Below, piece after piece: positions 44,886 through 53,801 of a DNA stretch of 64,000 nt. Under the pieces are notes generated by a model. It made no database searches. It had not been told where the DNA came from and saw only the letters and a program-made list of their open reading frames with translations. A program made the position numbers and the translations under genes. Origin of the DNA: Pseudomonas eucalypticola (lineage in GTDB: Bacteria; Pseudomonadota; Gammaproteobacteria; Pseudomonadales; Pseudomonadaceae); the NCBI RefSeq assembly GCF_013374995.1, contig NZ_CP056030.1, forward strand, positions 3,504,501 to 3,568,500, in the 5' to 3' direction. Within the stretch, counting starts at the first letter, position 1, and every line of letters starts with the position of its first letter.

Positions 44886-45626
44886 ATGGAGCGTGTGGAC
44901 CATATCCTGATCGTCGACGACGACCGCGAGATCCGTGAATTGGTGGGTAACTACCTGAAAAAGAATGGCCTGCGCACTACGGTGGCCGGTGATGGCCGGC
45001 AGATGCGCGCCGCCCTGGACGACACCCCGGTGGACCTGATCGTGCTGGACATCATGATGCCCGGCGACGATGGTCTGTTGCTGTGCCGGGAACTGCGTGC
45101 CGGCAAGCACAAGGCCATTCCGGTGCTGATGCTGACTGCCCGCAACGACGAAACCGACCGTATCGTCGGCCTCGAGATGGGCGCCGATGACTACCTGACC
45201 AAGCCCTTCGCCGCCCGCGAACTGCTGGCGCGCATCAACGCCGTGCTGCGCCGCACACGCATGCTGCCGCCCAACCTGCAGGTGACCGACAGTGGCCGGC
45301 TATTGGCGTTCGGCCAATGGCGGCTGGACACCAGCGCCCGCCACCTGCTGGACGGCCAGGACACCCTGGTGGCGCTGAGCGGTGCCGAATACCGCCTGCT
45401 GCGGGTGTTTCTCGACCATCCCCAGCGGGTGCTCAACCGCGACCAGTTGCTGAACCTGACCCAGGGACGCGATGCCGACCTGTTCGACCGTTCCATCGAC
45501 CTGCTGGTAAGCCGCCTGCGCCAACGCCTGCTGGACGATGCCCGCGAGCCGGCGTACATCAAGACGGTACGCAGCGAAGGCTATGTGTTCTCGATGCCGG
45601 TGCAGGTTCTCGGGGCGCCAGCATGA
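44886..45626 (+). CDS. OmpR-family response regulator
   Basis: A 246-aa regulator, AGAGGAG before ATG 44886. The receiver domain spans residues 1-120 with acidic pair Asp11/Asp12, phospho-acceptor Asp55 (VLDIMMPG), the T-A-R switch Thr and Lys in TKPF. The C-terminal winged HTH occupies about residues 140-240 (SGAEYRLLRVFL, RSIDLLVSRLRQRL, TVRSEGYVF). The stop overlaps the kinase ATG. The signal is unknown; neighbours are a DUF2790 gene upstream and katB-ankB converging. Confidence 0.92.
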   Translation: MERVDHILIVDDDREIRELVGNYLKKNGLRTTVAGDGRQMRAALDDTPVDLIVLDIMMPGDDGLLLCRELRAGKHKAIPVLMLTARNDETDRIVGLEMGADDYLTKPFAARELLARINAVLRRTRMLPPNLQVTDSGRLLAFGQWRLDTSARHLLDGQDTLVALSGAEYRLLRVFLDHPQRVLNRDQLLNLTQGRDADLFDRSIDLLVSRLRQRLLDDAREPAYIKTVRSEGYVFSMPVQVLGAPA

Positions 45627-46927
45627 AGACCTGGTTCCCGTGGCCGCGTACCCTGGCGTCGCGGCTGTCGCTGATTTTCCTGGCCGGCCTGGTCCTGGCT
45701 TATGGCTTGTCGTTCGGCGCGCAATACTGGGAGCGCTACCTGAGCTCCGAGTCGATGATGCACAAGACCATGGAGCGTGACGTCGCCACGGGCGTGGCCA
45801 TCCTCGACCACCTGCCCGCCGACCAGCGCGGTGACTGGATTGCGCGCCTGGCGCGCCAGGTATACACGTTCGAGCTGGGCGACGGCGCACCGGGGCAACC
45901 GCTGCCCATCGCCGAGTTACCCCATGCGGGCCAGGCGATTCTCACCGGATTGAACAACAGCCACGGCCTGAATTTCACCCACACGGTGGACCCACGCGAC
46001 CGTTTCCAGGCGCACCTGCGGCTGGACGACGGCACCCCGGTGACCATCGACGTGCACCCCTCCTCCATGCCCATTCCCCAATGGCTGCCCGTGATGTTGC
46101 TGATCCAGCTGGCCGTGGTATGGGGCTGCACCTGGGCCGCGGTGCGCATGGCCACCCGGCCCCTGACCCGCCTGGCCAGTGCCGCCGAAGCCCTGGACCC
46201 CAACAGCGCCGGCCAACGCCTGGACCTCAGCGGGCCCAGCGAAGTCACCCACGCGGCCTCGGCGTTCAACGCCATGCAGGACCGCATCGCCACCTACCTC
46301 AAGGAGCGCATGCAACTGCTGGGCGCCATCAGCCATGACCTGCAGACGCCGCTGACGCGCATGAAACTGCGCGCCGAGTTCATGGACGATGGCGTGGAAA
46401 AGGACAAGCTGTGGCATGACCTGAGCGAAATGGAGCACCTGGTGCGCGAAGGCATCGCCTATGCCCGCACCCTGCACGGTGCCACCGAGGCCAGTTGCCG
46501 TATCGACCTCGACGCCTTCCTGCAAAGCCTGGTGTTCGACTACCAGGACGTCAACCAGCCCGTCGCCCTGGCGGGCAACAGCCAGGCGCAAATAGACACC
46601 CGGCCCCAGGCATTGCGGCGCATTTTGTCGAACCTGGTGGACAATGCGCTGAAATTCGCCGGCGACGTCAGCCTGGGCAGTACCCGTGCCAGCGATGGCA
46701 GCGTCACCATCGAAGTGCTGGACCAGGGCCCGGGCATTGCCGAGGATGAACTGCAGGCCGTGTTCAAGCCGTTCTACCGCTTGGAGAACTCGCGCAACCG
46801 CTCCACCGGAGGCACCGGGTTGGGGTTGGCGATCGCGCAGCAACTGACCCTGGCCATCGGCGGCCAGCTGACGCTGCGCAACCGTGAAGGCGGCGGGTTG
46901 AGCGCGCGTTTGCAATTGCCGGGGTGA
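45623..46927 (+). CDS. Sensor histidine kinase
   Basis: A 434-aa kinase, ATG 45623 overlapping the regulator stop (ATGA). Two membrane helices (about residues 13-33 and 154-175) enclose a 120-residue periplasmic sensor loop. A HAMP domain (176-230) is followed by the H-box with His238 (GAISHDLQTPLTRM), the N-box (NLVDNALKFA) and G-boxes (DQGPGIAEDE, GGTGLGLAIA). It resembles EnvZ/OmpB-like kinases in order, but the input is unknown. Confidence 0.92.
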   Translation: MKTWFPWPRTLASRLSLIFLAGLVLAYGLSFGAQYWERYLSSESMMHKTMERDVATGVAILDHLPADQRGDWIARLARQVYTFELGDGAPGQPLPIAELPHAGQAILTGLNNSHGLNFTHTVDPRDRFQAHLRLDDGTPVTIDVHPSSMPIPQWLPVMLLIQLAVVWGCTWAAVRMATRPLTRLASAAEALDPNSAGQRLDLSGPSEVTHAASAFNAMQDRIATYLKERMQLLGAISHDLQTPLTRMKLRAEFMDDGVEKDKLWHDLSEMEHLVREGIAYARTLHGATEASCRIDLDAFLQSLVFDYQDVNQPVALAGNSQAQIDTRPQALRRILSNLVDNALKFAGDVSLGSTRASDGSVTIEVLDQGPGIAEDELQAVFKPFYRLENSRNRSTGGTGLGLAIAQQLTLAIGGQLTLRNREGGGLSARLQLPG

Positions 46928-46939
46928 TCGGCCGAGGCC

Positions 46940-47464
46940 TCACCGCGAGGGCGTTGGCCGGAACTGCCCTTGTGCCAGGCCTTGAACGTCATTGCCCAGG
47001 TCATCCTTGGCGTCCAGGTCGGCGCCCTTGGCCTTCAGCGCTTGCAGGATGTCCTGGCGATGGAACAGCGCCGCGTACATCGCCGCGGTCTGGCCGGCAT
47101 GGTTGCGCTGGTCGGCGTTGCAGTCGGCGTTGACCAGGCGGTGGGCGATGCTCAGTTCGCCCTTGAAAATCGCTCCCATCAGCGCCGTATTGCCGTGGTT
47201 GTCCTGCACACAGGGGTTGGCCCCGGCGTGCAGCAGCTGTTCGACCGCCGCCTGCTGGCCGTGATAGGCGGCCAGGATCAAACCGGTGTAGCCCTTTTCG
47301 TCCTGGATATTCAGGTCGTAATGGGCCTCGATGAACGTCGCCAACCGTGGCTGGTCGCCTTCACGGGCGGCGTCGAAAAACAGTTCGCGGAGCTGCGTGC
47401 GCGGGTCGGCGCTGGCAGCGCCGGTGTACAGGGCCACCAACAAGCCCAACAGAAATAGTCTCAC
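46940..47464 (-). CDS. ankB: AnkB-like periplasmic ankyrin-repeat protein
   Basis: A 174-aa protein from GTG 47464 (AGAGG upstream). A signal peptide ends GAASA-DP. Four to five ankyrin repeats follow (GYTGLILAAYHGQQAAVEQL, GNTALMGAIFKGELSIA, GQTAAMYAALFHRQDILQAL). In P. aeruginosa AnkB is cotranscribed with katB and supports full catalase activity in the periplasm. The same order is seen here, 72 bp apart on one strand. It ends 12 bp from the convergent kinase gene. Confidence 0.9.
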   Translation of the reverse strand: MRLFLLGLLVALYTGAASADPRTQLRELFFDAAREGDQPRLATFIEAHYDLNIQDEKGYTGLILAAYHGQQAAVEQLLHAGANPCVQDNHGNTALMGAIFKGELSIAHRLVNADCNADQRNHAGQTAAMYAALFHRQDILQALKAKGADLDAKDDLGNDVQGLAQGQFRPTPSR

Positions 47465-47536
47465 CTCATGAAGCCTCTCGAATCCAGCGTTACGGCAGGA
47501 CCGGGCATCGCCCGGCCCTGCCAGGAGCCGCGTCAA

Positions 47537-49066
47537 TCAGTCGGGCAACTGTGCAGCCAGGGCCTTGACGTTCGCCAGGTCACCCTTGGCCACCTTGGTC
47601 ACCCCGGTGCCGTAGGCCGGATCCGCCTTGTACAGGTACGACAGCATGATCTGCTTGCTCTGGGTGTCGGTGTCAGCCAACGACTCGCCGAAGCTCTGGA
47701 TCAGGTCCTGCTGCTCTTTCGGGCTGTAGGAACGGTACAACTCGCCGGTCTGCTTGAAGTTCTGTTCGCGCTGGATCTTCGCCTGCTGGGTGCTGCCGCT
47801 CAGGGCCAACTGGCTGTAGCGGGCGTCCGGATCCGCGGGGCGCGGGTTCAGGCGGCTGGGCTCGTAGTTCACGCCCGTGGTGGTATGGCCAGTGTTGAGC
47901 GCGCCGTCCTGGTTGCCATTGTTCACCGCCACCCGCGGCCGGTTGATCGGCAGGCTCAGGCCGTTGGCCCCCAGGCGGTACATCTGGGTGTCGGCGTAGG
48001 AAAACACCCGCCCCTGCAGCAGGCGATCTTCGGACGGTTCGATACCCGGCACCACGTTGGCAGGCGCCATGGCCACCTGTTCGGTTTCCTGGAAGTAGTT
48101 GTCGACGTTCTTGTTCAGGGTCATCTGGCCGATCTTCTGCTCCGGCACGTTGGGCCAGATCTTGGTGGCGTCCAGTGGGTCGAAGTCGAACCTGGCCAGT
48201 TCTTCAGGCTTGAGCACCTGGATGTACAGGTCCCATTTTGGGAACTCGCCCTTGTTGATGGCACCGACCAGGTCATGGGTGAGGTGCGCATAGTCCCTGG
48301 ACTGCACCTGGGCGACCTGGGCCGGGTCGAGGTTCTTGATACCTTGCAGGCTTTTCCAGTGGAATTTGACGTAGTGCACTTCGCCCTTGGCGTTCACCAG
48401 CTTGTAGGCGTGCACACCGTTGCCGTCCATGAATCGGTAGCTGGCCGGCGTGCCTTCGTTGGAGTACAGCAGGGTCAGCGTGCGGGTCGCTTCCGGCACA
48501 TGGGAGAAGAAGTCGAAACGGCGCGAATCATCGTCCAGGTTGGTCCGCGGGTCCGGCTTGAACGCGTGGACCATGTCCGGGAACTTGATGGCATCGCGGA
48601 TGAAGAACGTCGGGAAGTTATTGCCCACCAGGTCCCAGTTGCCGTCGGCGGTGTAGAACTTGGTGGCGAAACCCCGCGGGTCACGCAGGGTTTCGGGCGA
48701 ATGGTTGCCATGCACCACCGAGGAGAACCGCACGAACACCGGGGTATGCTCGCCCTGGCGGAACACAGTGGCCTTGCTCAGGTCGCTGATGTTGCTGGTG
48801 GCCACGAACTCGCCGTGGACCCCGGTGCCGCGGGCATGCACCACGCGCTCAGGGATGCGTTCGCGATCAAAGCGCTGGAGTTTTTGCAGCAGCTGCACGT
48901 CTTGCAGCAGGGCCGGGCCGTTGGCGCCAGCAGTCTGGGAGTTCTGGTTGTCGCCCACAGGGGCGCCGTTGTCGCGGGTCAGGGTAGCGGCGAATGCCGA
49001 GCTGCAGGCCAGCAGGCCACAGGCGACCAGGCTCAGGGCGTGGCCGGACAAGGTATTGATTTTCAA
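47537..49066 (-). CDS. katB: KatB, periplasmic monofunctional catalase
   Basis: Haem catalase of 509 aa from an unusual TTG start at 49066, chosen because GAGGGA lies 6 nt upstream and it gives a clean signal peptide (SLVACGLLACSSAFA before ATLTRDNG). Active-site His lies in IPERVVHARG, the catalytic Asn in VGNNFPTFF, and the proximal haem Tyr in RVFSYADTQMYRLG. The sequence is close to P. aeruginosa KatB. It is the first gene of katB-ankB, and an OxyR-like site lies about 70 bp upstream. Confidence 0.92.
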   Translation of the reverse strand: MKINTLSGHALSLVACGLLACSSAFAATLTRDNGAPVGDNQNSQTAGANGPALLQDVQLLQKLQRFDRERIPERVVHARGTGVHGEFVATSNISDLSKATVFRQGEHTPVFVRFSSVVHGNHSPETLRDPRGFATKFYTADGNWDLVGNNFPTFFIRDAIKFPDMVHAFKPDPRTNLDDDSRRFDFFSHVPEATRTLTLLYSNEGTPASYRFMDGNGVHAYKLVNAKGEVHYVKFHWKSLQGIKNLDPAQVAQVQSRDYAHLTHDLVGAINKGEFPKWDLYIQVLKPEELARFDFDPLDATKIWPNVPEQKIGQMTLNKNVDNYFQETEQVAMAPANVVPGIEPSEDRLLQGRVFSYADTQMYRLGANGLSLPINRPRVAVNNGNQDGALNTGHTTTGVNYEPSRLNPRPADPDARYSQLALSGSTQQAKIQREQNFKQTGELYRSYSPKEQQDLIQSFGESLADTDTQSKQIMLSYLYKADPAYGTGVTKVAKGDLANVKALAAQLPD

Positions 49067-49137
49067 AGCTAATCCCTCATGGATTTTATGATGTGCTTGC
49101 CTTTTCAAGCCTAGAGAGGGTTAACCCTGAATCGTAA

Positions 49138-49174
49138 ATTGAAAGGCCCTATGCCCTCGATTGAAATCTTTTCT
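49138..49174. promoter_or_regulatory. Candidate OxyR site before katB
   Basis: Two 15-bp blocks, ATTGAAAGGCCCTAT (49138-49152) and ATTGAAATCTTTTCT (49160-49174), are separated by 7 bp. This matches the layout of the OxyR site ATAG-N7-CTAT-N7-ATAG-N7-CTAT, with ATnG at the start of each block, CTAT at the end of the first and CT at the end of the second. It is about 72 bp upstream of the katB start, the right place for activation by oxidised OxyR. Confidence 0.5.
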
Positions 49175-49181
49175 GGCGCTT

Positions 49182-49269
49182 CGTAGCAGCGGTCCTGGCC
49201 GCGTCATGAACGCCGCGCGGTATCAGGTATACCGCAGGGAGTCCTGACGCGGCCAGGTCCGCTGCTACG
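49182..49269. repeat. REP-like inverted pair, family B
   Basis: CGTAGCAGCGG plus CCTGGCCGCG (49182-49206) and its reverse complement (49245-49269) differ at one of 25 bases. A small inner hairpin (GCGGTAT/ATACCGC) lies between. It is unrelated in sequence to family A. It follows the treA stop by 27 bp and precedes the katB promoter, so it may end the treA transcript. Family B also occurs at 54353-54457. Confidence 0.85.
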
Positions 49270-49296
49270 AGGGGCGCAATGTTTAGACCATTACGT

Positions 49297-50919
49297 CTAT
49301 TTACCGGCGGTGTAAGGCGTGGAGTATTTCTGCAACAGCTTCAGCGTCACGCCGTTGGTCCAGCCGAACCCGTCCTGCAGTTCGTACTCACCGCCGCCAC
49401 CGCCCTCGCCCAGGCCCGACAGGTCATATTTCTCCACCAGCTTGTCCTGCACGCTGTAGAGGTTCTGGACCTGATGCAGGAAGCGGGTGCCGATCTGCGC
49501 GGCCAGGCCGGTTTCCTGGTAGCGGCTCAAGCCCTGCACGGCCACCCATTGCAGGGGCGCCCAGCCGTTGGGTTCGTCCCATTGCTGGCCGTTGCTGACC
49601 TGTGTAGTGGCCAGGCCGCCCGGGCGCAGCAGGCCGTTGCGCACCGCATCGGCGGTCGCCTTGGCATGCGCCTGGGAGGCCACGCCGGTGTACAGCGGGA
49701 ATACCGCGGCAGCCGTCAGCGCCGGGCGTTGCTGACCTTGCCGCCAGTCGTAGTCCACGTAATAACCGCCAGCGCTGTTCCACAGGTGCGTCTCGATGGC
49801 GACCTGACGCTGTTGGGCGCGCTGGTCGAAGTTCTGCGTACAGGCACTGTCGGCCGCGGCCTGGCAGGCCTTGGCGATGGTTTTTTCCAGGTGGTACATC
49901 AGGCTGTTGAGGTCCACCGGCACAATCGAGGTGGTGCGAATACTGGTCAGGCTCTTGCTGTCGCCCAGCCAGCGGGAACTGAAGTCCCACCCGCTCTCGG
50001 CACCCGCGCGCAGGTCGCGCCACACCTCTTCCTTCGGCCGGGTGGGCACCTGCTCGGCGGTTTTGACGTCTTGCATCCAGGATTCCTGGCGCGGCGAAGC
50101 GCTGGCGTCCCAATACCGGTTGAAAAGGCTGCCGTCAGGCAGCTTGACCACATGGCGAATCGCCTGGCCAGCCTTGAGGGCCTGGGCGCCGTCCATCCAG
50201 TAGGCGTATTCCTTCTGCAATTGCGGCAGGTAGCGGCTATAGGCCTGGTCACCTTCGATACGCGCCTCCAGGTCCACCATGTAGGCAAAGAACGGTGGCT
50301 GCGAACGGCTCAGGTAGTAGGTGCGGTTGCCATTGGGGATGTGACCGTAGGTATCGATCATGTAGGCGAAGTTGTCGACCATCTGGCGAACCTGGGCCTT
50401 GTCGCCGCTTTGCTCCAGGCCGAGCATGGTGAAGTACGAGTCCCAGTAGTACATCTCACGGAACCGCCCTCCGGGGACCACATAGGGCTGGGGCAACGGC
50501 AGCAGGCTGCTGTACTGGGGGACCTGGCTGTAGCTGCGGCTCAACACCGGCCAGAGCTTGTCGATGTGTTCCTTGATGGGTGCCCCGGGTTTGGGCGCAG
50601 GGCTCTCGGCTTCGCCGGATTCGATGAAGTTGGCGGTGACGAACGCCTTGAGGTCAAAGTCCGAGCGCTCGCGTTGGGCCAGGTAATCGGCACGAATACG
50701 CGCCGGGTCACGCTTGGGCAAGGCGTCGACGAAGTGTTTCTGGTCGGTGAACACCTGGCCGCGCTGGACGGCTTCGAACAGCTCCGGGTAGGCCTGGTCG
50801 GGCGGCAGCGCCTGCAGGCTGGCGGGATCGCCCGCCCCCCACATGGCTGGCGGGTGGCTGGAACACGCCGCTACCAGCAGGGCGGCACAGGTCAGGCTGG
50901 TCAAGTGCAAAGGTCGCAT
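49297..50919 (-). CDS. treA: Periplasmic trehalase (GH37)
   Basis: GH37 alpha,alpha-trehalase of 540 aa that splits trehalose to two glucose units. Both family signatures are present: PGGRFREMYYWDSY and QWDEPNGWAP; the catalytic Asp and Glu regions are in ESGWDFSSRW and GEGGGGGEYELQDGFGW. The signal peptide ends LVAACSS, with a lipobox-like LVAAC, so it may be a lipoprotein. It is a single gene between an MFS gene and REP family B. Confidence 0.93.
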   Translation of the reverse strand: MRPLHLTSLTCAALLVAACSSHPPAMWGAGDPASLQALPPDQAYPELFEAVQRGQVFTDQKHFVDALPKRDPARIRADYLAQRERSDFDLKAFVTANFIESGEAESPAPKPGAPIKEHIDKLWPVLSRSYSQVPQYSSLLPLPQPYVVPGGRFREMYYWDSYFTMLGLEQSGDKAQVRQMVDNFAYMIDTYGHIPNGNRTYYLSRSQPPFFAYMVDLEARIEGDQAYSRYLPQLQKEYAYWMDGAQALKAGQAIRHVVKLPDGSLFNRYWDASASPRQESWMQDVKTAEQVPTRPKEEVWRDLRAGAESGWDFSSRWLGDSKSLTSIRTTSIVPVDLNSLMYHLEKTIAKACQAAADSACTQNFDQRAQQRQVAIETHLWNSAGGYYVDYDWRQGQQRPALTAAAVFPLYTGVASQAHAKATADAVRNGLLRPGGLATTQVSNGQQWDEPNGWAPLQWVAVQGLSRYQETGLAAQIGTRFLHQVQNLYSVQDKLVEKYDLSGLGEGGGGGEYELQDGFGWTNGVTLKLLQKYSTPYTAGK

Positions 50920-50979
50920 GGCGGACTCCTTGTCGGGTCGGTGGCAACATGCAAGTGACCGCCAGCCTTTGCCGCGGGT

Positions 50980-52503
50980 TCAGTCGAATTCGGCTGCCAG
51001 GCCCGTCTGCTGTGCGGTCACCGGCCGTTCCGCGAGGAACAGCAGCACCACCGCTGCCGATGCCAAAGTGATCGCGATGAGGGCCCAGGTGACCTCGGCG
51101 AAGGCACTGGCGACAGCAGCGGCCAGCACTTCGCGCGGTGCCGCGCCCAGCAGCGCCCGGGCCTGGGTCATTTCCCCCGCGCCCAGGTATTGCGCGGCCT
51201 GCGCGACTTGATCCGCGGGCAAACATGGCAGCGCCAGGCCCAGCTGCCGAGCGATCAGACCACTGCTCAGCGCGGTGACTATCGCCAGGGCAATGCCCTC
51301 GCCCGCCACCCGCGTGGTACTGAAAATTCCCGTGGCCATGCCCGCACGCTCTTTGGGCACCACGCTCACCGACAGCCCGTCCATCAGGCCCCAAGGCAGG
51401 CCGGTGCCCACCCCGATCACCAGCATCGGTGCTACCCAGGCCAAGGGATGGGCCCCCGCGTCGATGCGCCCCAGCCACCACAAACCAAACGCTGCCACTA
51501 CCAGGCCCAACGCGCAAATCACCCCGGCGGAGGCAAACCGTACCAGCCAGGCAGCCACGCTGGGCACCACCAGCATGGGCCCGCACAGGGCGAGCATGGC
51601 CAGGCCGGCGTCGACTTCACTACGGCCTTCGATGCCGACAAAGCGCAACGGCAGCGCCACCAGCAGCACCACGAAGCAATAGCAGGTGGCGATGGGCAGC
51701 AATTGCACGCCCAGGAACCGTGGGTAGCGCAACAGGGACAGGTCCAGCATTGGCCGCGCGGCGCGTTGCTGGCTAACCACGAAACCGGCCAGCAGCAGTG
51801 CCGCGGCCAACAGCTTGCCCCAGACGGCAGGGTTGGCCCAGCCATCAACCGGCACTTGCATGATCGCCCAGGTCAGCAGCCCCAGCGCGGCGCTGAACAG
51901 CACCGTGGCCACACCATCCACGCGCCCGGCAGCCGGATCGCGGGACTCGCGCAAGTGGCGTACACCCAGCACTAGTGCCAGGGCACCGATCAGTGCTGCA
52001 GTGACGAACACCGCGCGCCAGCCCAATTGACTGATCAGCCAACCGGATAAAATCGGGCCCAGGGCCAGCCCGACCCCGAAGCTGCTACCCAGGGCACTGT
52101 AGGCGCGGGTGCGGGCGTGACCGTCGAACAGTTCGGCCAGCGACGCCGAGCCACCGGCCAGTGCCGCCGCCGCGGCGACACCCTGCATGGCCCGCAGGGT
52201 ATCCAGCCATAGCACGCTGGGGGCGATGCCCAGCGCCAGGGAAACGAGTACGTACAGGCCCACGCCCGTGACGAACAGGCGCTTGCGTCCATAGGTATCG
52301 GCCAGGGTACCGGCAGCCAGCAGCAGGCTGCCGAACGTCAGCATGAAGGCGTTGGTGATCCAGGCCAGGGCCAGGGGGCTGCCACCCAGGTCACGGCCAA
52401 TGGCCGGGGTGGCGATGGCGCCAGCGGAAAAGCTCAACGGCAAGATAACGGCGGCCAGGCACACGGCCAGCAAACCGTAACGGGGAGCAGGAGCAGAGGT
52501 CAT
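50980..52503 (-). CDS. MFS multidrug transporter, DHA2 (QacA/EmrB) type
   Basis: A 507-aa, 14-helix exporter. The ATG at 52503 is preferred to that at 52512, because AGGA is correctly spaced only for the former. Typical parts are TNAFMLTFGSLLLAAGTLAD, motif A as DTYGRKRLFVTGV, and GVGLALGPILSGWLISQLGW (motif C). It is divergent from a LysR regulator with two dyads in the gap, which suggests the regulator controls it. Substrate unknown. Confidence 0.87.
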   Translation of the reverse strand: MTSAPAPRYGLLAVCLAAVILPLSFSAGAIATPAIGRDLGGSPLALAWITNAFMLTFGSLLLAAGTLADTYGRKRLFVTGVGLYVLVSLALGIAPSVLWLDTLRAMQGVAAAAALAGGSASLAELFDGHARTRAYSALGSSFGVGLALGPILSGWLISQLGWRAVFVTAALIGALALVLGVRHLRESRDPAAGRVDGVATVLFSAALGLLTWAIMQVPVDGWANPAVWGKLLAAALLLAGFVVSQQRAARPMLDLSLLRYPRFLGVQLLPIATCYCFVVLLVALPLRFVGIEGRSEVDAGLAMLALCGPMLVVPSVAAWLVRFASAGVICALGLVVAAFGLWWLGRIDAGAHPLAWVAPMLVIGVGTGLPWGLMDGLSVSVVPKERAGMATGIFSTTRVAGEGIALAIVTALSSGLIARQLGLALPCLPADQVAQAAQYLGAGEMTQARALLGAAPREVLAAAVASAFAEVTWALIAITLASAAVVLLFLAERPVTAQQTGLAAEFD

Positions 52504-52538
52504 GAGCAACATCCTGTGGCCAGATTCGAGGCCATGAG

Positions 52539-52601
52539 GATAGGATGTCTCCTATCGCGGAAAAACAGGCCATGAGTCCCCTCTAAGCGGACAAAATGTC
52601 C
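52539..52601. promoter_or_regulatory. Two dyads between MFS and LysR genes
   Basis: GATAGG/CCTATC (52539-52556, 6-nt centre) and GGACA/TGTCC (52589-52601, 3-nt centre), in a 112-bp divergent gap. They are candidate LysR sites controlling both genes. The second lies directly before the LysR ribosome binding site and would allow autorepression. Confidence 0.5.
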
Positions 52602-52615
52602 ATAAAGGAGTGTGC

Positions 52616-53509
52616 ATGGAAAGCCTTAGCGGCCTGACCGCCTTCGTTCGCGCCGTAGAGCTGGGCAGCTTTGTCGGGGCGGCCCAACGTTTGCGGGTAT
52701 CGCCCTCGGCCATTGGCAAGAGCGTGGCGCGGCTGGAGGAAAGCCTGGGGGTTCGCCTGCTCAACCGCAGCACCCGGCACCTGAGCCTGACCGAGGCCGG
52801 CGAGCTGTTCTATGCACGCGGCCGGCGCGTGGTGCAGGAACTGGAGGAAGCCCAGACCGAGCTGCTGGCCCAGCGCGAGGCTCCCCAGGGCCGGCTGCGC
52901 ATCAGCTCACCGGCGCTGGGTTACCGCATGCTGGTGCCCATCCTGCCGGAATTCACCCGTCGCTACCCCAGGATCGAACTGGACCTGGACTTCAGTGACC
53001 GCATGGTCGACGTGATTGCCGAACGCATGGACGCGGTGATCCGCAGTGGCGATGTCGTCGACTCCCGGCTCAAGGCCCGCACGCTGGGGAGCTTCCGCCT
53101 GGTACTGGTAGGTGCACCCGCGTATTTCGCCGAGCATGGGACGCCCGGCACGCCTGAACAACTGCGCAACCATGCGTGCCTGTTCTACCGGTTTCACAGC
53201 AGTGGCCAGGTTCAGCCGTGGACGTTCGAGGGGCGCGAAGGGCTGCCGGCGCTGGAACTGCCCGGCACCCTCACCTTCAACAACATCGAAGCCTTGATCG
53301 GCGCCGCCATCAGCGGCCTGGGCATTGCCTACCTGCCGGACTTCGCCGTGGGCCAGTACCTGCGCGACGGGCAATTGCAGAGCATCCTCGATGACCGGCT
53401 GATGGCAGGTGGGACGTTCTCGCTGCTGTGGCCAGGCAGCCGCCAGCCGCTGCCCAAGCTGCGGGCGTTCGTGGACTTCCTGGCCGAACACCTGGTGCTG
53501 GGGCCGTGA
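52616..53509 (+). CDS. LysR-family regulator (CrgA-like)
   Basis: A 297-aa LysR protein from ATG 52616, with AAAGGAG 6 nt upstream. HTH in residues 1-60 (ELGSFVGAAQRLRVSPSAIG); effector domain with DRMVDVIAERMDAVIRSGDV, as in the CrgA/DsdC-like subgroup. It is divergent from the DHA2-type MFS gene and probably represses or activates it. Confidence 0.87.
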   Translation: MESLSGLTAFVRAVELGSFVGAAQRLRVSPSAIGKSVARLEESLGVRLLNRSTRHLSLTEAGELFYARGRRVVQELEEAQTELLAQREAPQGRLRISSPALGYRMLVPILPEFTRRYPRIELDLDFSDRMVDVIAERMDAVIRSGDVVDSRLKARTLGSFRLVLVGAPAYFAEHGTPGTPEQLRNHACLFYRFHSSGQVQPWTFEGREGLPALELPGTLTFNNIEALIGAAISGLGIAYLPDFAVGQYLRDGQLQSILDDRLMAGGTFSLLWPGSRQPLPKLRAFVDFLAEHLVLGP

Positions 53510-53528
53510 TGGGCCAGGCGTTGGCGGG

Positions 53529-53726
53529 TCAATGCTCCGCCGCTACCCGGCAGCCTTTGCGGTGGCGAATTTCTTCATCGGTGGGCCGGGTGCGGTCGAA
53601 GTGGAAGGTGCCGTCGGAGTAGATTTCCAGCCAGCCCCATTCACAGGTGGTTTCGTCCTGGCCGGGCTCAGGCGGCTTCGCCCACCAGGGCTCACGGCTG
53701 ACGAGGGTGCGTGTGGCTGCGGTCAT
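53529..53726 (-). CDS. 65-aa protein of unknown function
   Basis: A small gene from ATG 53726, with AGGAG 6 nt upstream. The product is soluble and acidic/aromatic-rich (REPWWAKPPEPGQDETTCEW, IYSDGTFHFDRTRP, RHRKGCRVAAEH). It has two Cys and no signal peptide. I do not recognise the family. It is divergent from an isochorismatase-like gene with only 75 bp between starts. Confidence 0.65.
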   Translation of the reverse strand: MTAATRTLVSREPWWAKPPEPGQDETTCEWGWLEIYSDGTFHFDRTRPTDEEIRHRKGCRVAAEH

Positions 53727-53801
53727 GGTCGGCTCCTGCGGCACGTGCAATCGGTAGACTCTCTGATGATAGACTCCGGCCTTTGGCAGAAGGAGCGTCC
53801 C

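Noticed and set aside
49066..49108. Longer katB start at 49108
   Set aside because: It is also TTG, has no ribosome binding site, and would put a charged stretch before the signal peptide.
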